Shown: positions 1 through 11,079, numbered from the stretch's first letter. The stretch is 64,000 nt of DNA from Dipteris shenzhenensis (GCA_047967505.1 CM106541.1); one strand, 5' to 3'. Made by a program: numbers and translations. The notes: generated from the letters alone by a model not told the origin.

Positions 1-107
1 CATTTAAAGGATGGCATGAGAGAGCCAGAAAAGTTATGTACTGGCTGTCTATCAGTATTTTGGACTCTATGATTGTGCATATTCAGGATGCAAGTATGCC
101 AAAGGAG
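1..107 (+). mobile_element. Ty1/copia (+) gag, left arm interrupted by gypsy insertion
   Basis: The translation contains KGWHERARKVMYWLSIS, the same gag stretch as in the minus-strand copia at 22063-22878. The reading resumes at 17316 with EAWDTLAKMYSTN, so this is the left part of the plus-strand copia gag, split by the gypsy element. The 5' LTR and the gag start lie left of the window. Assigning it to gag rests on direct comparison with the second copy in this window. Confidence 0.9.
103..107 (+). repeat. 5-bp target site duplication (left), AGGAG
   Basis: AGGAG directly precedes the LTR start TGTTGACTC and recurs at 17311-17315 directly after GAGTCAACA. The minus-strand copia, which carries the uninterrupted site, has AGGAG only once at the matching place. 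A 5-bp duplication is usual for LTR retrotransposon integrase. Confidence 0.9.
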
Positions 108-144
108 TGTTGACTCTGTGCCAACATGAACTTATGAAGAAAGA

Positions 145-497
145 GAAGGTGTTACAACTTTGTGATACAACTTTGTGATACAACTTTGTGTTACAACTTT
201 GTGTTACAACTTCTAGACACACTTTTGTGTTACGACTTTGTGATTCAACTTTGTGTTACAACTTCTAGACACAACTTTGTGTAACAACTTTGTGTTACGA
301 GTTTGTCTACATGAAGAGAGAGAATGTGTTACGACTTTGTGACACAACTTTGTGTTACAACTTTGTATAACAACTTTGTGTAACAACTTTGTGTTACAAC
401 TTCTACATGTAGAGAGAGAATGTGTTACAACTTTGTGTTACAACTTTGTGATACAACTTTGTGTTACAACTTTGTGATACGACTTTGTGTTACATGC
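145..497 (+). repeat. tandem TGTTACAACTTTG-type repeats in LTR U3
   Basis: About 25 short units based on (T)TACAACTTTGTG with variants (TACGACTTTGTG, ATACAACTTTGTG, TTCTAGACACAACTTTG) end just before the TATA box. They recur in the 3' LTR (about 14875-15230) and, reversed, in the inverted LTR (about 16950-17270), with unit-number differences. Their place upstream of the TATA box fits an enhancer array; that role is inferred. Confidence 0.85.
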
Positions 498-520
498 AGA
501 GAGAGAAGCTCTCCAACTTG

Positions 521-528
521 TATAAATA
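521..528 (+). promoter_or_regulatory. TATA box of gypsy 5' LTR
   Basis: TATAAATA follows the U3 repeats, and transcription would start near 550-560 at the U3/R border. The same box is at 15260-15267 and, reversed, at 16916-16923. The transcription start is inferred. Confidence 0.7.
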
Positions 529-674
529 CCCCATAATGGAATGAAGCCCACACTCTTTGGGGCATTGTGTTGAGTCTACTTTGGTATTCCGAGCATTTGT
601 CTCAAGTGTCCATGCTTCCTTGCACTGCACGTCCAAAAGCATGTCCTAACCTTGCAACCCTTCTCCCCTCTCCT

Positions 675-1120
675 CCAACCCTGCAACCCACCCTCTCCTT
701 CTCCTCCTCCTCCCTCCTCCTCCTCCTCCTCCTCCTCCCCCCTCCTCCTCCTCCTCTCTCCTCCCCCTCCCTCCTCCTCTTCCCTCCTCCTCCTCCCTCC
801 TACTCTTCCCTCCTCCTCCTCCCTCCTCTCTCTTCTTTCACCCATGCTCTTACACCTCCTTCCTCTCCCACTCCTATGCTTTCCTAAACCCTTAAACTCC
901 ATGATCTATGAGGGAGACGAGTTCCCCACCATGTACTCTACTTTAAACCTTGGATCCTTCTTCTAACCCTGGACTCCTTCTAAACCCTGGAACCTCCTTC
1001 TAAACCCTCGAACTCTTTTTGAACCCTGGAACTCCTCCTAAACCCTGGAACTCTTTCTAAACCCTGGAACCTCCTTCTGAACCCTTAAACTCCTCCTAAA
1101 CCCTACAACCCCCAATGAAG
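675..1120 (+). repeat. LTR low complexity: (CCT)n tract and AACCCTGGAACTCCT minisatellite
   Basis: 675-835 is a CTCCTCCTCCC tract. About 950-1115 is a degenerate ~20-bp tandem repeat built on TCCTTCTAAACCCTGGAAC. Both are present in all three LTR copies with length differences. No coding function is seen. Confidence 0.85.
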
Positions 1121-1358
1121 GCGAAAGCCTTCATTACCTTAACAAAGATGGTTTACGTGCCTTTTACACATGCTTGCACTTTGTTTGCTTACCACACTTA
1201 AGCCTACATCTCTCACCAGAACATGACTCGAGGTCCTAAGCTACACATATACTACAACCGACAATCCCAATATATCTTTAGGTGACAAAAAGCCTCGGAA
1301 CCCTGCAACATAGAAAACCCAGCTCTTCCTACGATAGCAATAGGAAAGAGCCAACATT

Positions 1359-1376
1359 TGGCACCGTTGCCAGGGA
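1359..1376 (+). other. gypsy primer binding site (tRNA-Asp type)
   Basis: TGGCACCGTTGCCAGGGA lies 3 bp after the LTR end. It differs at two positions from the complement of the 3' end of plant tRNA-Asp(GTC), the primer site known from Athila-type elements. This fixes the 5' LTR boundary and the plus orientation. Confidence 0.85.
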
Positions 1377-2034
1377 GACTAGCGTCTCAAGTAGTGAGTA
1401 AACATACGTAGGTATGTGTAAAACAAGTCACTACTTCAAACTTTCACGAACATAACACTCAAGGGCAAGGAGAGTAAACTTTTTTTTCCAATTCTAGCCA
1501 AACATATCAACCCCAAACATCCACTTTGGGTTACTACCTTAAGAAGTTTTCTTAATTTCTTAAATAGAAGCCACATGATATACAATCAGGCTAGGTAGTG
1601 AACACAGATGCGTAGAGCTTTCAATTTCGATCATTTTACCTTTTTACAGAAAAGCAAACCGAGCTCTCCATAAAGAGTTATGGCTCGGGAAGAGTTTAGG
1701 GTTAAGCCCTAAACCTAAACCCTAAACCTAAAATCCAATCCTATAAAAACCTACTCCACCCCCCTCATTCTTCATCTTTCACTTTTTGCCTCCATTCTCT
1801 TTTTCATTCCGAGCCCCACGCAAGACACTCCTCCCTCTCCATCGAACACCCCCTTACTCCTATCCTCGCAATAATGTAAGTGACATCGAGCCCTTCTCGC
1901 AGCAATGACCTAGCCTTCCACCCACCGTCCATTGTTCTGCAACAATCCCGTTACATCGAGAAAGACTTGGAGAGCGATCAGGTGACCACTTCTCCCTGCT
2001 TTTCGATTTCCGTCTTTCAGTTTTGCTCTTTTTT
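1377..2034 (+). other. gypsy leader with telo-box cluster and second TATA-like box
   Basis: No gene is seen. 1694-1732 has AAACCCTAA/AAACCTAA telo-box-like repeats, followed by CTATAAAAA at 1741-1749 and a CT-rich stretch. This layout resembles a plant core promoter with a telo-box, but a promoter role is inferred only. Confidence 0.5.
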
Positions 2035-3601
2035 ACACCTCCCTCCTCCCACTCCATCTCCACCACCTCCCCCCTCCCCCCTCCCCCTCAATCTCCACCA
2101 CCCCCTCCCCCTCCATCTCCACCACCACCTCCCCCTCCCCTCCCCCTCCATCTCCACCTCCCCCTCTCCCCCTTCATCTCCACCACCACCTCCCCCCTCC
2201 CCCTCCCCCCTCCCCCCTCCCCCTCCATCCCCTCCCCCTCCCCCTCCATCTCCATCTCCACCTCCCCCTCTCCCCCTCCCCCTCCACCACCACCTCCCCC
2301 CTCCCCCTTCATCTCCACCACCACCTCCCCCCTCCCCCTCCACCACCACCTCCCCCTCCATCCTCTCCCCCTCCCCCTCCACCACCACCTTCCCCCCCCT
2401 CCCCCTCCTCTCCCCCTCCCCCCCCCTCCACCACCACCTTCCCCCCTCCCCCTCCCCCTTCATCTCCACCTCTCCCTCTCCCCCTCCACCACCACCTCCA
2501 CCTCCCCCTCCCCCCTCCCCCTCCATCCTCTCCCCCTCCCCCTCCACCACCACCACCACCTCCCCCCCCCCTCCCCCTCCACCACCACCTTTCCCCCCCC
2601 TCCCCCTCCTCTTCCCCTCCCCCTCCCCCTCCACCACCACCTTCCCCCCTCCCCCTCCCCCTTCATCTCCACCTCCCCCTCTCCCCCTCCACCACCACCT
2701 CCACCTCCCCCTCCCCCCTCCCCCTCCCCCTCCATCTCCACCTCCCCCTCTCCCCCTCCCCCTCCACCTCCACCTCCCCCTCTCCCCCTCCCCCTCTCTC
2801 TCCTTTCTCTCTCTCTCCCTCCCCCTTTCTCTCTCCTTTCTCTCTCCTCTCTCCCCCTTTTCCCCTCTCTCTCTCTCTCTTCTCTCTCTCCCTTTTTCCC
2901 CCCCCTCACTCTCTCCTCTCTCCCCCTCGTTCTCTCTCCCACCCCCTCTCTCTCTCACTCTCTCCTCTCTCCCCCTCATTCCCTCCCCCACCCCTTCTCT
3001 CTCTCTCCCCCTTACCCCGGTCAACCCCCCACCCCACCCCACCCCCTCCCGCGGCGGCAATCTGCAGAGCCGCCGCTGCCGCCTCGCCCACCCCCCAACC
3101 CCCCGCCGCCCGCCCCCTCTCTCTAACCCCCCACCCCCGCTGCACGCCCGCGGCACGGCGCCGCCGCTCACGTGCCCCCCCCCACGCCACTCCGCCCGCG
3201 CGCCCCCCGCTCACCCCCGTCCCCCACCCTAACCCCGCTCGAACCCCCTCCCCCGCCCACCCCACCCGCGCCTCCCCGCCCCGCGCCCGCGCCCCACCTC
3301 GCCCCACTCCCCCCTCGCCTCGCCAGCGGCCGAGCCGCCAGCGGCGGCGCCCCCTCACCCGCCCGCCCCGAACCCCCTCCCCCGCCCAACCCTGCTTGTG
3401 CGCCCAACCCCCGCCCCCTCGCCACCCCTCGCCCTCCCTCGTCGCCCCCCTCTTCCCCCGTCGCCCCTTCCCCCCCTCTCCCCTCACCCCTGCGTAAACA
3501 CCCCCCCTGCGCGCAACCCCCCCTGTGCCATTCCCCCCCCTTGCGAAACCAACCCCCCCCCCGGGCGCCGCCGTCGGGCAGCCCCCCCACAGAACCAACC
3601 T
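2035..3601 (+). repeat. polypyrimidine low-complexity tract in gypsy leader
   Basis: About 1.5 kb of nearly pure C/T on plus: CTCCCCCTCCA(CC)ACC units, then CT dinucleotides, then a CG-richer C-tract. Long proline/serine or glycine/glutamate ORFs on either strand here are simple-sequence shadows. The start of the tract is in register with no gag domain. Confidence 0.9.
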
Positions 3602-3611
3602 TAAAAAAAAA

Positions 3612-3960
3612 AAAAAAACCTAACCTAAAACTAACCTCAGGTTAGTTACTAACTACGGTTAGGTTAGTCGATTAACCCTAGGCTAGTCAATCTTAACTAC
3701 AGTTAGGTTAGCTTAGTTAGGTTAGGATAACTAGGTTAGTTAGTTAACCTCGGTTAGCTTAGTTCACGTAGGTTAGGTTAGTAGTAATTGAAGTTAGGTT
3801 AGTTTAGTTAACCCTCAGTTAGTTAGACTAGGTTCGGTTAGGATTACTCTCAGTTAGGTTAGACTAACTCTTCAGTTAGTAACTAACTCTAGTTAGTTAA
3901 ACCTCCCAGTTATAGTAAGTGGGAGGATCTAGGTTAGTTTCCTTAACTGGAGTCACTTGG
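3612..3960 (+). repeat. degenerate GGTTAG/CTAACC repeat
   Basis: About 350 bp dense in GGTTAG, GTTAGTTA and AACCTCAGTT words in both orientations, such as TAACCTCAGGTTAGTTA. The words partly form inverted repeats, so the transcript could fold. It is not a clean telomere array. No ORF is seen. Confidence 0.75.
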
Positions 3961-4558
3961 TTTCAACCCCTCAGTTGGACTTAAAGTCCATTCACACCAC
4001 AATTAGGACCCCCCCAAACACAAAAATTACCCCTACTTTAACCCCGTGAATCTCATCCATTTGGGACCCAAACTGAACCCTGTTTGAACCACGATTTCAC
4101 ACACGGAAACACCACGCTACGGGGTATTTTTCCAGCCCATTTCACACCATTTCGACATCCCTAGCATACGTTCATTTGTGCCCCCGTGTGGGCCTTATTT
4201 TGCACAAATTCACTCGTATTTTCACGTCGTGACCTCCGATTAACGATCCGTCTGCACCGGCACATTTCCCTACACACGTAGGACAATCTTGGGCACATTA
4301 TTAACACGACGGTCCTTACACAAACTAACACCACTCTAACTCTCCTAACAACACCACCTCCACACCCGCACTTGGGGTAGCGACACTCGTAGCAAATCAC
4401 GCACAATCTGCATGCAGTTACGTTTCGGCCAACGACTTCAACTCCAACGCTCGCCCCATCCGCAACTAACTCCATTGCAACAACCGCCCCTGCCAATCCT
4501 CTACCCTGAATCCCCCCCTGAGATTCAACAACTCCCTTTAACTCCTCCACGCCCCAAC
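3961..4558 (+). other. end of gypsy leader
   Basis: Unique-looking noncoding sequence leading to gag. The gag frame is open from 4412, but the region before 4559 encodes only a proline-rich stretch and is treated as leader or an optional N-terminal extension. Confidence 0.5.
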
Positions 4559-6094
4559 ATGGCTAGCCGCCGTCATGACCATGATGGTGATATCGAGCTC
4601 GAGGCAGAGGCTGACAACTTCTTCAATCGACAAAATCACAACAATCACGGCCGACGCCCCTTGGGAAAACTAGAACTTCCCAAATATAATGGTAGGGGAG
4701 ACCCAGCTTGCTTCCTCCAGCATTTTGATGCCGCATGTCGAGCAGGTGGTGATCAATCCCATGAAACCAAGGTGGCTTGGTTTCCAATGGCCTTAACTGA
4801 TGAGGCGTCGGAATGGAACCTCGACCTTCTCGTGGAAGAACGTGCCACATGGGACCTACTTCAAACCGAATTCAAACATCGCTTTCAAACGGAGAGGCTA
4901 CAAGACGATCCCGCTCTCCAACTTAGCAAGATCGAACAAGGCCGGAGGGAAGATGTACGCACATACCTGGGAAAGATGAAGAGATTGATTGCCAAATGTG
5001 ACCCACGCCCAGATGCAAAGTACCTCACGGCATGGTTCATAGCAGGTCTAAGAAAGAAAATCCACAAGGATATGAAAAAGATAAGTAGCTATGAAACATT
5101 CAGTGCTGCTCATGCGGCAGCCATTGACATCGAAGATAGCATGACAGATTCAGACACTAGCAGTGATGATGCCAGATCAAATACACGAGATAAACACTCG
5201 AAAAAAGGTAAATCAAAGGACACTGCCGACACATCCAATGAAGATCGCCTAGAGGCCATGACCTTGAAGCTGAAAGAAGATATGATGCAGGCCATGGATC
5301 AAAAACTCCACTTGTCTCAGCCGCCAACTCAAACATATCCACGGCGAGAAAATGTCTGGTGCCCACACTGCTTGGCAAATCATACAGCAAATGAATGCCC
5401 AGTCCTAAGAGCAAGGATCACTGCACAAGCAAATCCACCGCCACGGTTGTGGTGCCATATCTGCGTCGTCGGCGGCCATGATGAGAACAGTTGCATCTTC
5501 AACATGCGCAACAATCCGCCTCGACCACCACAATACCAAGCGGCACCCATGCCAGTATACAGGCAACCGGCACTTACACAAGCACCACTAGCTTCGAGGC
5601 TAAATCCTGTTCCCGTTCGGACAAAAGTCCCACAACTACTCAGGAATCCGAATCCACGACCGTATCCAAGAGCACCAAATCCAGCTCCTCAGGCAGTTCC
5701 CATACATCAATTACAAGCCGAGGAAGTAGACTCGCTATTTGAGTATGAAGCAGAGTACCCAGTGTACTATGTAGAAGGTGCAGAGGGTCTCATACCAGTC
5801 TATGCAAATCAAGTGCGACCCAACACATATCGAGCACCAATCAAGTGTTACGGTTGTGGAGAAAATCATAGGATCGTAGAGTGCCCTCATCGTGGTAGCC
5901 CCGCTACTTTCCAACCACTTTGCAGAGATTGTGGCATAGGACATGCCTGTATGGATTGTCCCATGAAAAATAAGGTCCCAGAACAAACAGAGGTTAAGCC
6001 TGACGTCCCCATCGGCATCATTGGGGTGGACCATCAAAGTCTGGGTCCGGCAAGTCTAAGGTCACAACCTATCAATGTAATTACATGCCAATAG
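4559..6094 (+). CDS. gag: gypsy gag polyprotein with four zinc knuckles
   Basis: The structural protein of the retrotransposon, which packages its RNA in cytoplasmic particles. The frame is open from 4412, but ATG 4559 (MASRRHDHDGD) has the better AACATGG context, giving 511 residues. The N-terminal half matches the retrotransposon gag fold in style (LPKYNGRGDPACFLQHF, WNLDLL, FKHRFQTERL, KIEQGRREDVRTYLGKMKRL). The C-terminal half has four Cys-His knuckles near nt 5360, 5452, 5848 and 5922. Three have CX2CX3HX4C spacing and one the usual CX2CX4HX4C. It ends at a TAG, after which the same frame continues toward the protease. Confidence 0.9.
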   Translation: MASRRHDHDGDIELEAEADNFFNRQNHNNHGRRPLGKLELPKYNGRGDPACFLQHFDAACRAGGDQSHETKVAWFPMALTDEASEWNLDLLVEERATWDLLQTEFKHRFQTERLQDDPALQLSKIEQGRREDVRTYLGKMKRLIAKCDPRPDAKYLTAWFIAGLRKKIHKDMKKISSYETFSAAHAAAIDIEDSMTDSDTSSDDARSNTRDKHSKKGKSKDTADTSNEDRLEAMTLKLKEDMMQAMDQKLHLSQPPTQTYPRRENVWCPHCLANHTANECPVLRARITAQANPPPRLWCHICVVGGHDENSCIFNMRNNPPRPPQYQAAPMPVYRQPALTQAPLASRLNPVPVRTKVPQLLRNPNPRPYPRAPNPAPQAVPIHQLQAEEVDSLFEYEAEYPVYYVEGAEGLIPVYANQVRPNTYRAPIKCYGCGENHRIVECPHRGSPATFQPLCRDCGIGHACMDCPMKNKVPEQTEVKPDVPIGIIGVDHQSLGPASLRSQPINVITCQ

Positions 6095-7093
6095 AAAGAG
6101 GCCACGAAGGACCCTATCATTCCAATCCAACCGAAGCGATTTCTGAGAAAGAAAGCACAAGTGCCTCCACCTCCGCCAAGCAATGAGCAGCCGAGCTCAT
6201 CCACATCAACTACCGAGCCTCGAATAAAAGAAGCTCCATTCCTGAATGCAGAGGTGGAGAAGGCTCATTTTTAGGTACTTCAGCAATGGGTCCAGAATGA
6301 ACAAGCTCAATTTGAGGCTCAGAAACAAGCTCAAGACCCAATCCATGACTTGGCCCCACAAAGTATTAATACTGTACTCGAGCCTTTGTTCCAACAACAG
6401 ACTCCACAATAGAATGTACCGTCACGTCAACTTGAAGGAGCCGCACTCTCTAGCATCCTGAGTTGCCCTGTGTCAATTCCCATCGGAATCCTCTTACGGA
6501 ATTGTCCCAATCTCTGGGAGAGTTTCAAAGGATGGATTGAACTCGCAAATCCCCCTCCACCTATGAAGGACATTGAAGATATCCCTGTGTGGATGGGTGA
6601 GAGAGATGACATACGCAACATCACTGTGCCTTTGATCCACAAGGCATATAATGAAGTCCAAGCCATAGTGGATGGTGGAGCAGGTGTCAATGTCCTATCA
6701 AAGGAGCTCTACGAAGAATGGGGTCTCCCACCAATGCAAAAGGCTAATTTCAACATACGCCTTGCCGATGATTCACGGGCTAAACCCTTGGGAATAGTGA
6801 ATGGCGTGTCCACAAAGATCGCAGGAGTCCGCTTTTCCCTTCAATTCACAATCTTGGATCTCCCCAAAAAATCCTATCAAATCTTACTGGGACGTCCTTG
6901 GTTACGGGAAGCATCAGTCCTCCATGACTGGGGAACTGATAGATTAACAATCCAGAATCGAGACACTGCAGTCAGGGTGAATGTGGGGACAGGAGCTATT
7001 AAACCAATTGTTCCTAGAGCATTGGATGACACATCTTCCACGACAATCTTGAGCAAATCACCTGCTATGGCATCAGCATGCCATAGCAGGTGA
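6095..7093 (+). pseudogene. gypsy linker and aspartic protease, broken
   Basis: The same frame as gag continues after the TAG at 6092, with further TAGs at 6272 and near 6407. From 6470 it is open and encodes a retropepsin: the active-site loop reads VDGGAGVNVLS near 6670, followed by YQILLGRPWLRE, the usual flap-to-C-terminal signature. The protease would cleave the gag-pol polyprotein. Athila/Tat-like elements also have DGGA instead of DTGA/DSGA. It closes at a TGA near 7091, and the pol frame then shifts by one. Confidence 0.85.
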
Positions 7094-7127
7094 CTCACAA
7101 AGCACTGTCAATAACTGGATACAAACA

Positions 7128-10100
7128 TTGGCAACCATCGACAACTGCCATTCATTAGACCCCATCTTCTCACAGATAGATGCTAACGCACTACAGGTCG
7201 ATCCTCCACCGACACATGAAGAACCAATCGATCTAGAGATGCCATTCTTTATGGCTGACCTCGAATGGGATAATGAACCTGAAGAAGGTACCCATACCAA
7301 TGATGACTCAGATTTTCCTTGGGACCTTGAAACAGAGGCTGTGAATGCTGAAATTGAAAATCAAATCTTTGATAATGACCTAGCCATTCTGCATGCCCTA
7401 ATGGCAGTTGAGCTCCCAAAAGTTGAACCTCCATAGTTGCATAACAGCAGAAGATCCCGCAAGAAAGCTGCAGGAGGAAATCGCAAAAAAGCCAAGGCTG
7501 AGCACTTCAATGAATTCGAACGAGTCCAAACAAGGATTGTCGAATTGTACCTTGCAAAGGCAGTTCCCTCAAAATCAGGACCACCACCTCTTGAATGGTC
7601 CCCTGAGGGACTGGAAGGAGTATGTGCAGCACATGAACCCTTACTTGGAAACACTTTACTAGTGGAGCCTAACCAATTAATAAATGCAACTATGCCACCC
7701 AGTACACATGACACTTGTCAGGCTAGTTCAACCCCATCAGAGGCCGATCTTCGAGAAGTGTCGGAATACTTTAAGAATTATACAAGTGGCAGTGCACCAA
7801 TAGCAATGCCGAGACCAGTCAGAGAATCTGAAGTTCAAGAAACCGATAGCATTGGAGAAACTCCAATCTATGAGGGACCAGCAAAAACACGCACAATAAA
7901 CCTCGCTCTTGAAGGGGAGGAAGAAAAATTGGTTTTCATTGGGAAACAGCTCCGTCAAGAAGATGAAATCAAACTCAAAGACCTCCTAATGGAATACCGT
8001 GACTGCCTAGCACGGTCATACAAAGAGATGAAAGGAATTTCACCAGAAGTGGCAGTTCACACGATACCTATAAGGGAAGGTGCTTGCCCTAAGGTATGTG
8101 GACCTTATCGCACAAATCCTAAATATGGCACCATGGTTTATGACGAGCTGGAAAAACTCCTAGATGCCGGATTCATCTACGAGATAGAGCACACTGATTG
8201 GGTTTCACCCATTGTCATTGTGCCTAAATGCAACAAGAAGCTCAGAATATGCGTAAACTTGAAAAATGTGAATGTCGCCACAATTAGGGATCACTACCTC
8301 CTACCCTTAACAGAAACAGTGTTGGAAAAGGTGGCAGGATCCGAAATATATAGCTTCTTGGATGGCTTCAACGGCTATAACCAAGTGCAAATTGCTCCTC
8401 AAGACCAATCAAAAACAGCATTTGCTACAGAATGGGGTCTTTTTGCATATAGAGTCATGCCATTCGGCCTTTGTAATGCCCCAGCCACATTCCAGCGAGT
8501 CATGTTCACAGCTTTCAAGTCATTTTTGAATAAGTTTTTACAGGTGTTCTTGGATGATTTGTGCATCCATTCAGCCAAATAGGACCACTTCAAATGTCTG
8601 GAAGAAGTACTAATCAAATGCAGGGAGTCTGGCATCTCCCTAAATCCAACAAAATGCCAGTTCATGGTCACCCACGGAGTTGTTTTGGGACACATCGTCT
8701 CTCAACATGGGATTGCAACTGACATGGACAAAATCAAAATCATCATGGAATTGCCTCCTCCTACAAATTCCAAAGGTGTACAGGTCTTTATGGGACATGC
8801 CAGCTATTATAGAAGATTTATATTGCGGTATGCCATGATAGCTAGACCACTTTACAAATTATTAGTGGAGTTCTTATGGACCGAAGAGTGCGACCAAGCC
8901 TTTGAGCTTTTAAAATGGCGCCTAATCACAGCACCCATCCTTATATCTCCCAATTGGGATATTGATTTTCATGTTCATACTGATGGATCCAAGTATGCAA
9001 TTGGGAGTGTGCTTTGTCAACCTGGTGAACATAAGAAAGACTACCCCATCTACTTCGCCAGTCGATAACTCAATGATGCAGAGATCAACTATACAACCAC
9101 AGAAAGAGAAGCCCTAGCAATGGTGTATAGTGTAAAGAAATTTCGGCACTATCTACTCGCAAATGATTTTGTCTTCTACACCGACCATCAAGCATTGCTT
9201 TATCTTGTGAACCATCCGTGTACCACAGGAAGAATAACCAGATGGCTCCTCTTGCTGCAAGAATTCAACTTCAAAATCGTGGTCCGCAAGGGTGCCCAAC
9301 ACTACATTGCCGATCACATGTCTCGAGTCAAGACAGGAGAAGAAGCCACTGGAGTAGAAGACGACTTATCAGATGCCACGCTATTTCAAATAGATGCTGT
9401 TCCAGAATGGTGTGGAGATATCATTGGGTACTTGATGGCAAGAAGACCACCCCCTGACATGAAAGCAGTAGATGCCAGAAAATTGATTCTAAAAGTTGCA
9501 CCCTATCAACTCATTGCAAGACAACTATACAAGATGGGCAAGGACCAGATATTAAGAAGATGTGTAATGCCTCATGAGATCCTGCCAATCCTGAGTGAAG
9601 TCCATGAAGGCATTGCAGGAGGACACTTCCAAGGGGAAGCCACAGCAAGAAAAGTTCTCCTCGCAGGCTACTGGTGGCCAACACTGTGGGCAGATGCCTA
9701 TGAATATGTAAAAGGCTGTGATGTATGCCAACGGACTATTAAACCACAACACAAAGACTTCAATCCCCTAACAACAGTTGTTGCACAACAACCATTTGAA
9801 AAATGGGGGATTGACTATGTCGGTCCCATACATCCAGCAGCAAAAGGAACACAGTCACGCTACATCATTGTGGCCACTGATTACTTTACAAAATGGGCTG
9901 AAGCTAAAGCAGTCAGAAAGGCAGATGCCAAAAGCACAGCAAGATTCTTATACGAACACGTGATCACCCGATTCGGATGCCCCCTTGAAATTGTGTCGGA
10001 TAGAGGCACACATTTTGTCAATGAGGTAATCCAAGAACTCTTGTCTAGCTTCATGGTCATCCATAGAAAAAGCACACCCTACTACCCCCAAGCGAATGGA

Positions 10101-10715
10101 CTAGCAGAATCCACAACCAAAATCATATGCAATATCCTCACCAAGGTAGTAGAACCGCAGCGTTCTAATTGGGCAGAGAAACTGAATGCAGCCTTATGGG
10201 CATACAGAACCACATTCAAGGTCAGTACAAGGAACACACCTTTTCAATTGGTGTATGGCCTTGAAGCCGTGGTCCCACTCAAATTTGTAATACCAAGTCT
10301 ATGCATCACAGTATAGGAACGCATGGGTGATCATGAGTCCTTGAAAGAAAGGCTTTGTCAGTTGGAAAAGCATACAGAGACAAGACTAGTCACTTATCAT
10401 GCCATGACAACAGAAAAACGTCGAAGAAAGGCATGGTTTGACAGGAATCTGAAAGCTAAAGACATCAAGGAAGGCGACTTAGTCCTGTTATACAATGCCA
10501 AAGTACAGAAGGGAAAACTGAAGTATCTAGGTCAAGGACCCTACCGAGTACGAAAGATGAATCCCATCGGAGTTGTGCTACTTGAAACACTAAATGGAGT
10601 CCAATTCAACACAACAATAAATGGGAGCCGACTGAAGCACTACTACATCAACACGCGAGCCATCCCTGACAACAACGAAGATTTGGGAAACCAAGTCTTC
10701 CTTAGTTACGATTAG
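7128..10715 (+). pseudogene. pol: gypsy pol: reverse transcriptase, RNase H, integrase (with in-frame stops)
   Basis: One frame interrupted by TAG 7434, TAG 8580, TAA 9066 and TAG 10314. RT spans about 8090-8750 with YSFLDGFNGYNQV, FGLCNAPATFQR and the catalytic FLDD box near 8550. RNase H follows (HTDGSKYAIGSVL, YTTTEREALAMVYSVKKFRHYL, TDHQALLYL). Integrase has the HHCC finger (H...GGHF...C-x2-C near 9600-9730) and D,D,E residues in GIDYVGP, VSDRGTHF and GLAEST. A GPYRV segment lies near 10530; no chromodomain is apparent. It copies RNA to DNA and inserts it. RT lies before integrase, which defines gypsy. All breaks are single stops, not deletions. Confidence 0.9.
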
Positions 10716-11079
10716 ATTGTATCACGAGCACTCACTTGCATATGTACGTCTTCGCACATATAGGTAGCATCAATCGATTTTACCTAGAGCTCAGAAGTGA
10801 TGATGAGTTCTAGCTGCCCTATGAAAATCCCAGCAAAAAAAAGCATATAGTTAGTCCCTACTTAGCTACTAGGTCACGTGCACTCACACGCTTTCGCTTA
10901 GACACATAGATGATTGCATGAATAATTGTACCACACACTTTGATTCCATACTCTCAAAGGATGTATACCCAAAAAAAAAAAAAAGATCTCTCTCCCACAC
11001 ACACAGAGAAAGGTAATACAGGCATGCCAATCAATGATCAATGGTACACTACATGTACATGGATGCAGGTTCAGAAAAG
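10716..11079 (+). other. spacer between gypsy pol and extra ORF
   Basis: 364 bp without an ORF, with an A-run at 10971-10984. It could hold the start of a subgenomic or spliced RNA for the downstream ORF, but no clear signal is seen. Confidence 0.5.

Larger units (their letters stand above)
108..1355 (+). repeat. gypsy 5' LTR
   Basis: Begins TGTTG and ends CCAACA (TG...CA ends with a 5-bp inverted repeat). It is nearly identical to 14834-16094 and, in reverse complement, to 16095-17310. It contains U3 tandem repeats, a TATA box at 521, a CCT-rich tract and an AACCCTGG-type minisatellite. The ORFs of 100 codons inside it are products of simple sequence. Confidence 0.95.

Noticed and set aside
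145-497. CRISPR-like array of short repeats
   Set aside because: There are no spacers; units abut each other, occur in each LTR, and the genome is eukaryotic.
567-966. 100-codon ORFs in the LTR, repeated at 15306 and 16478
   Set aside because: They lie in the R/U5 part of LTRs and consist of Ser/Leu/Pro runs from CCT repeats.
1694-1732. interstitial telomere array
   Set aside because: Only four units, mixed AAACCCTAA and AAACCTAA; better described as telo-box words in the gypsy leader.
1880-3645. ORFs up to 450 codons rich in Pro/Ser (plus) or Gly/Glu (minus)
   Set aside because: They are open only because the C/T tract contains no stop codons, and the translations are simple repeats in all frames with no domain.
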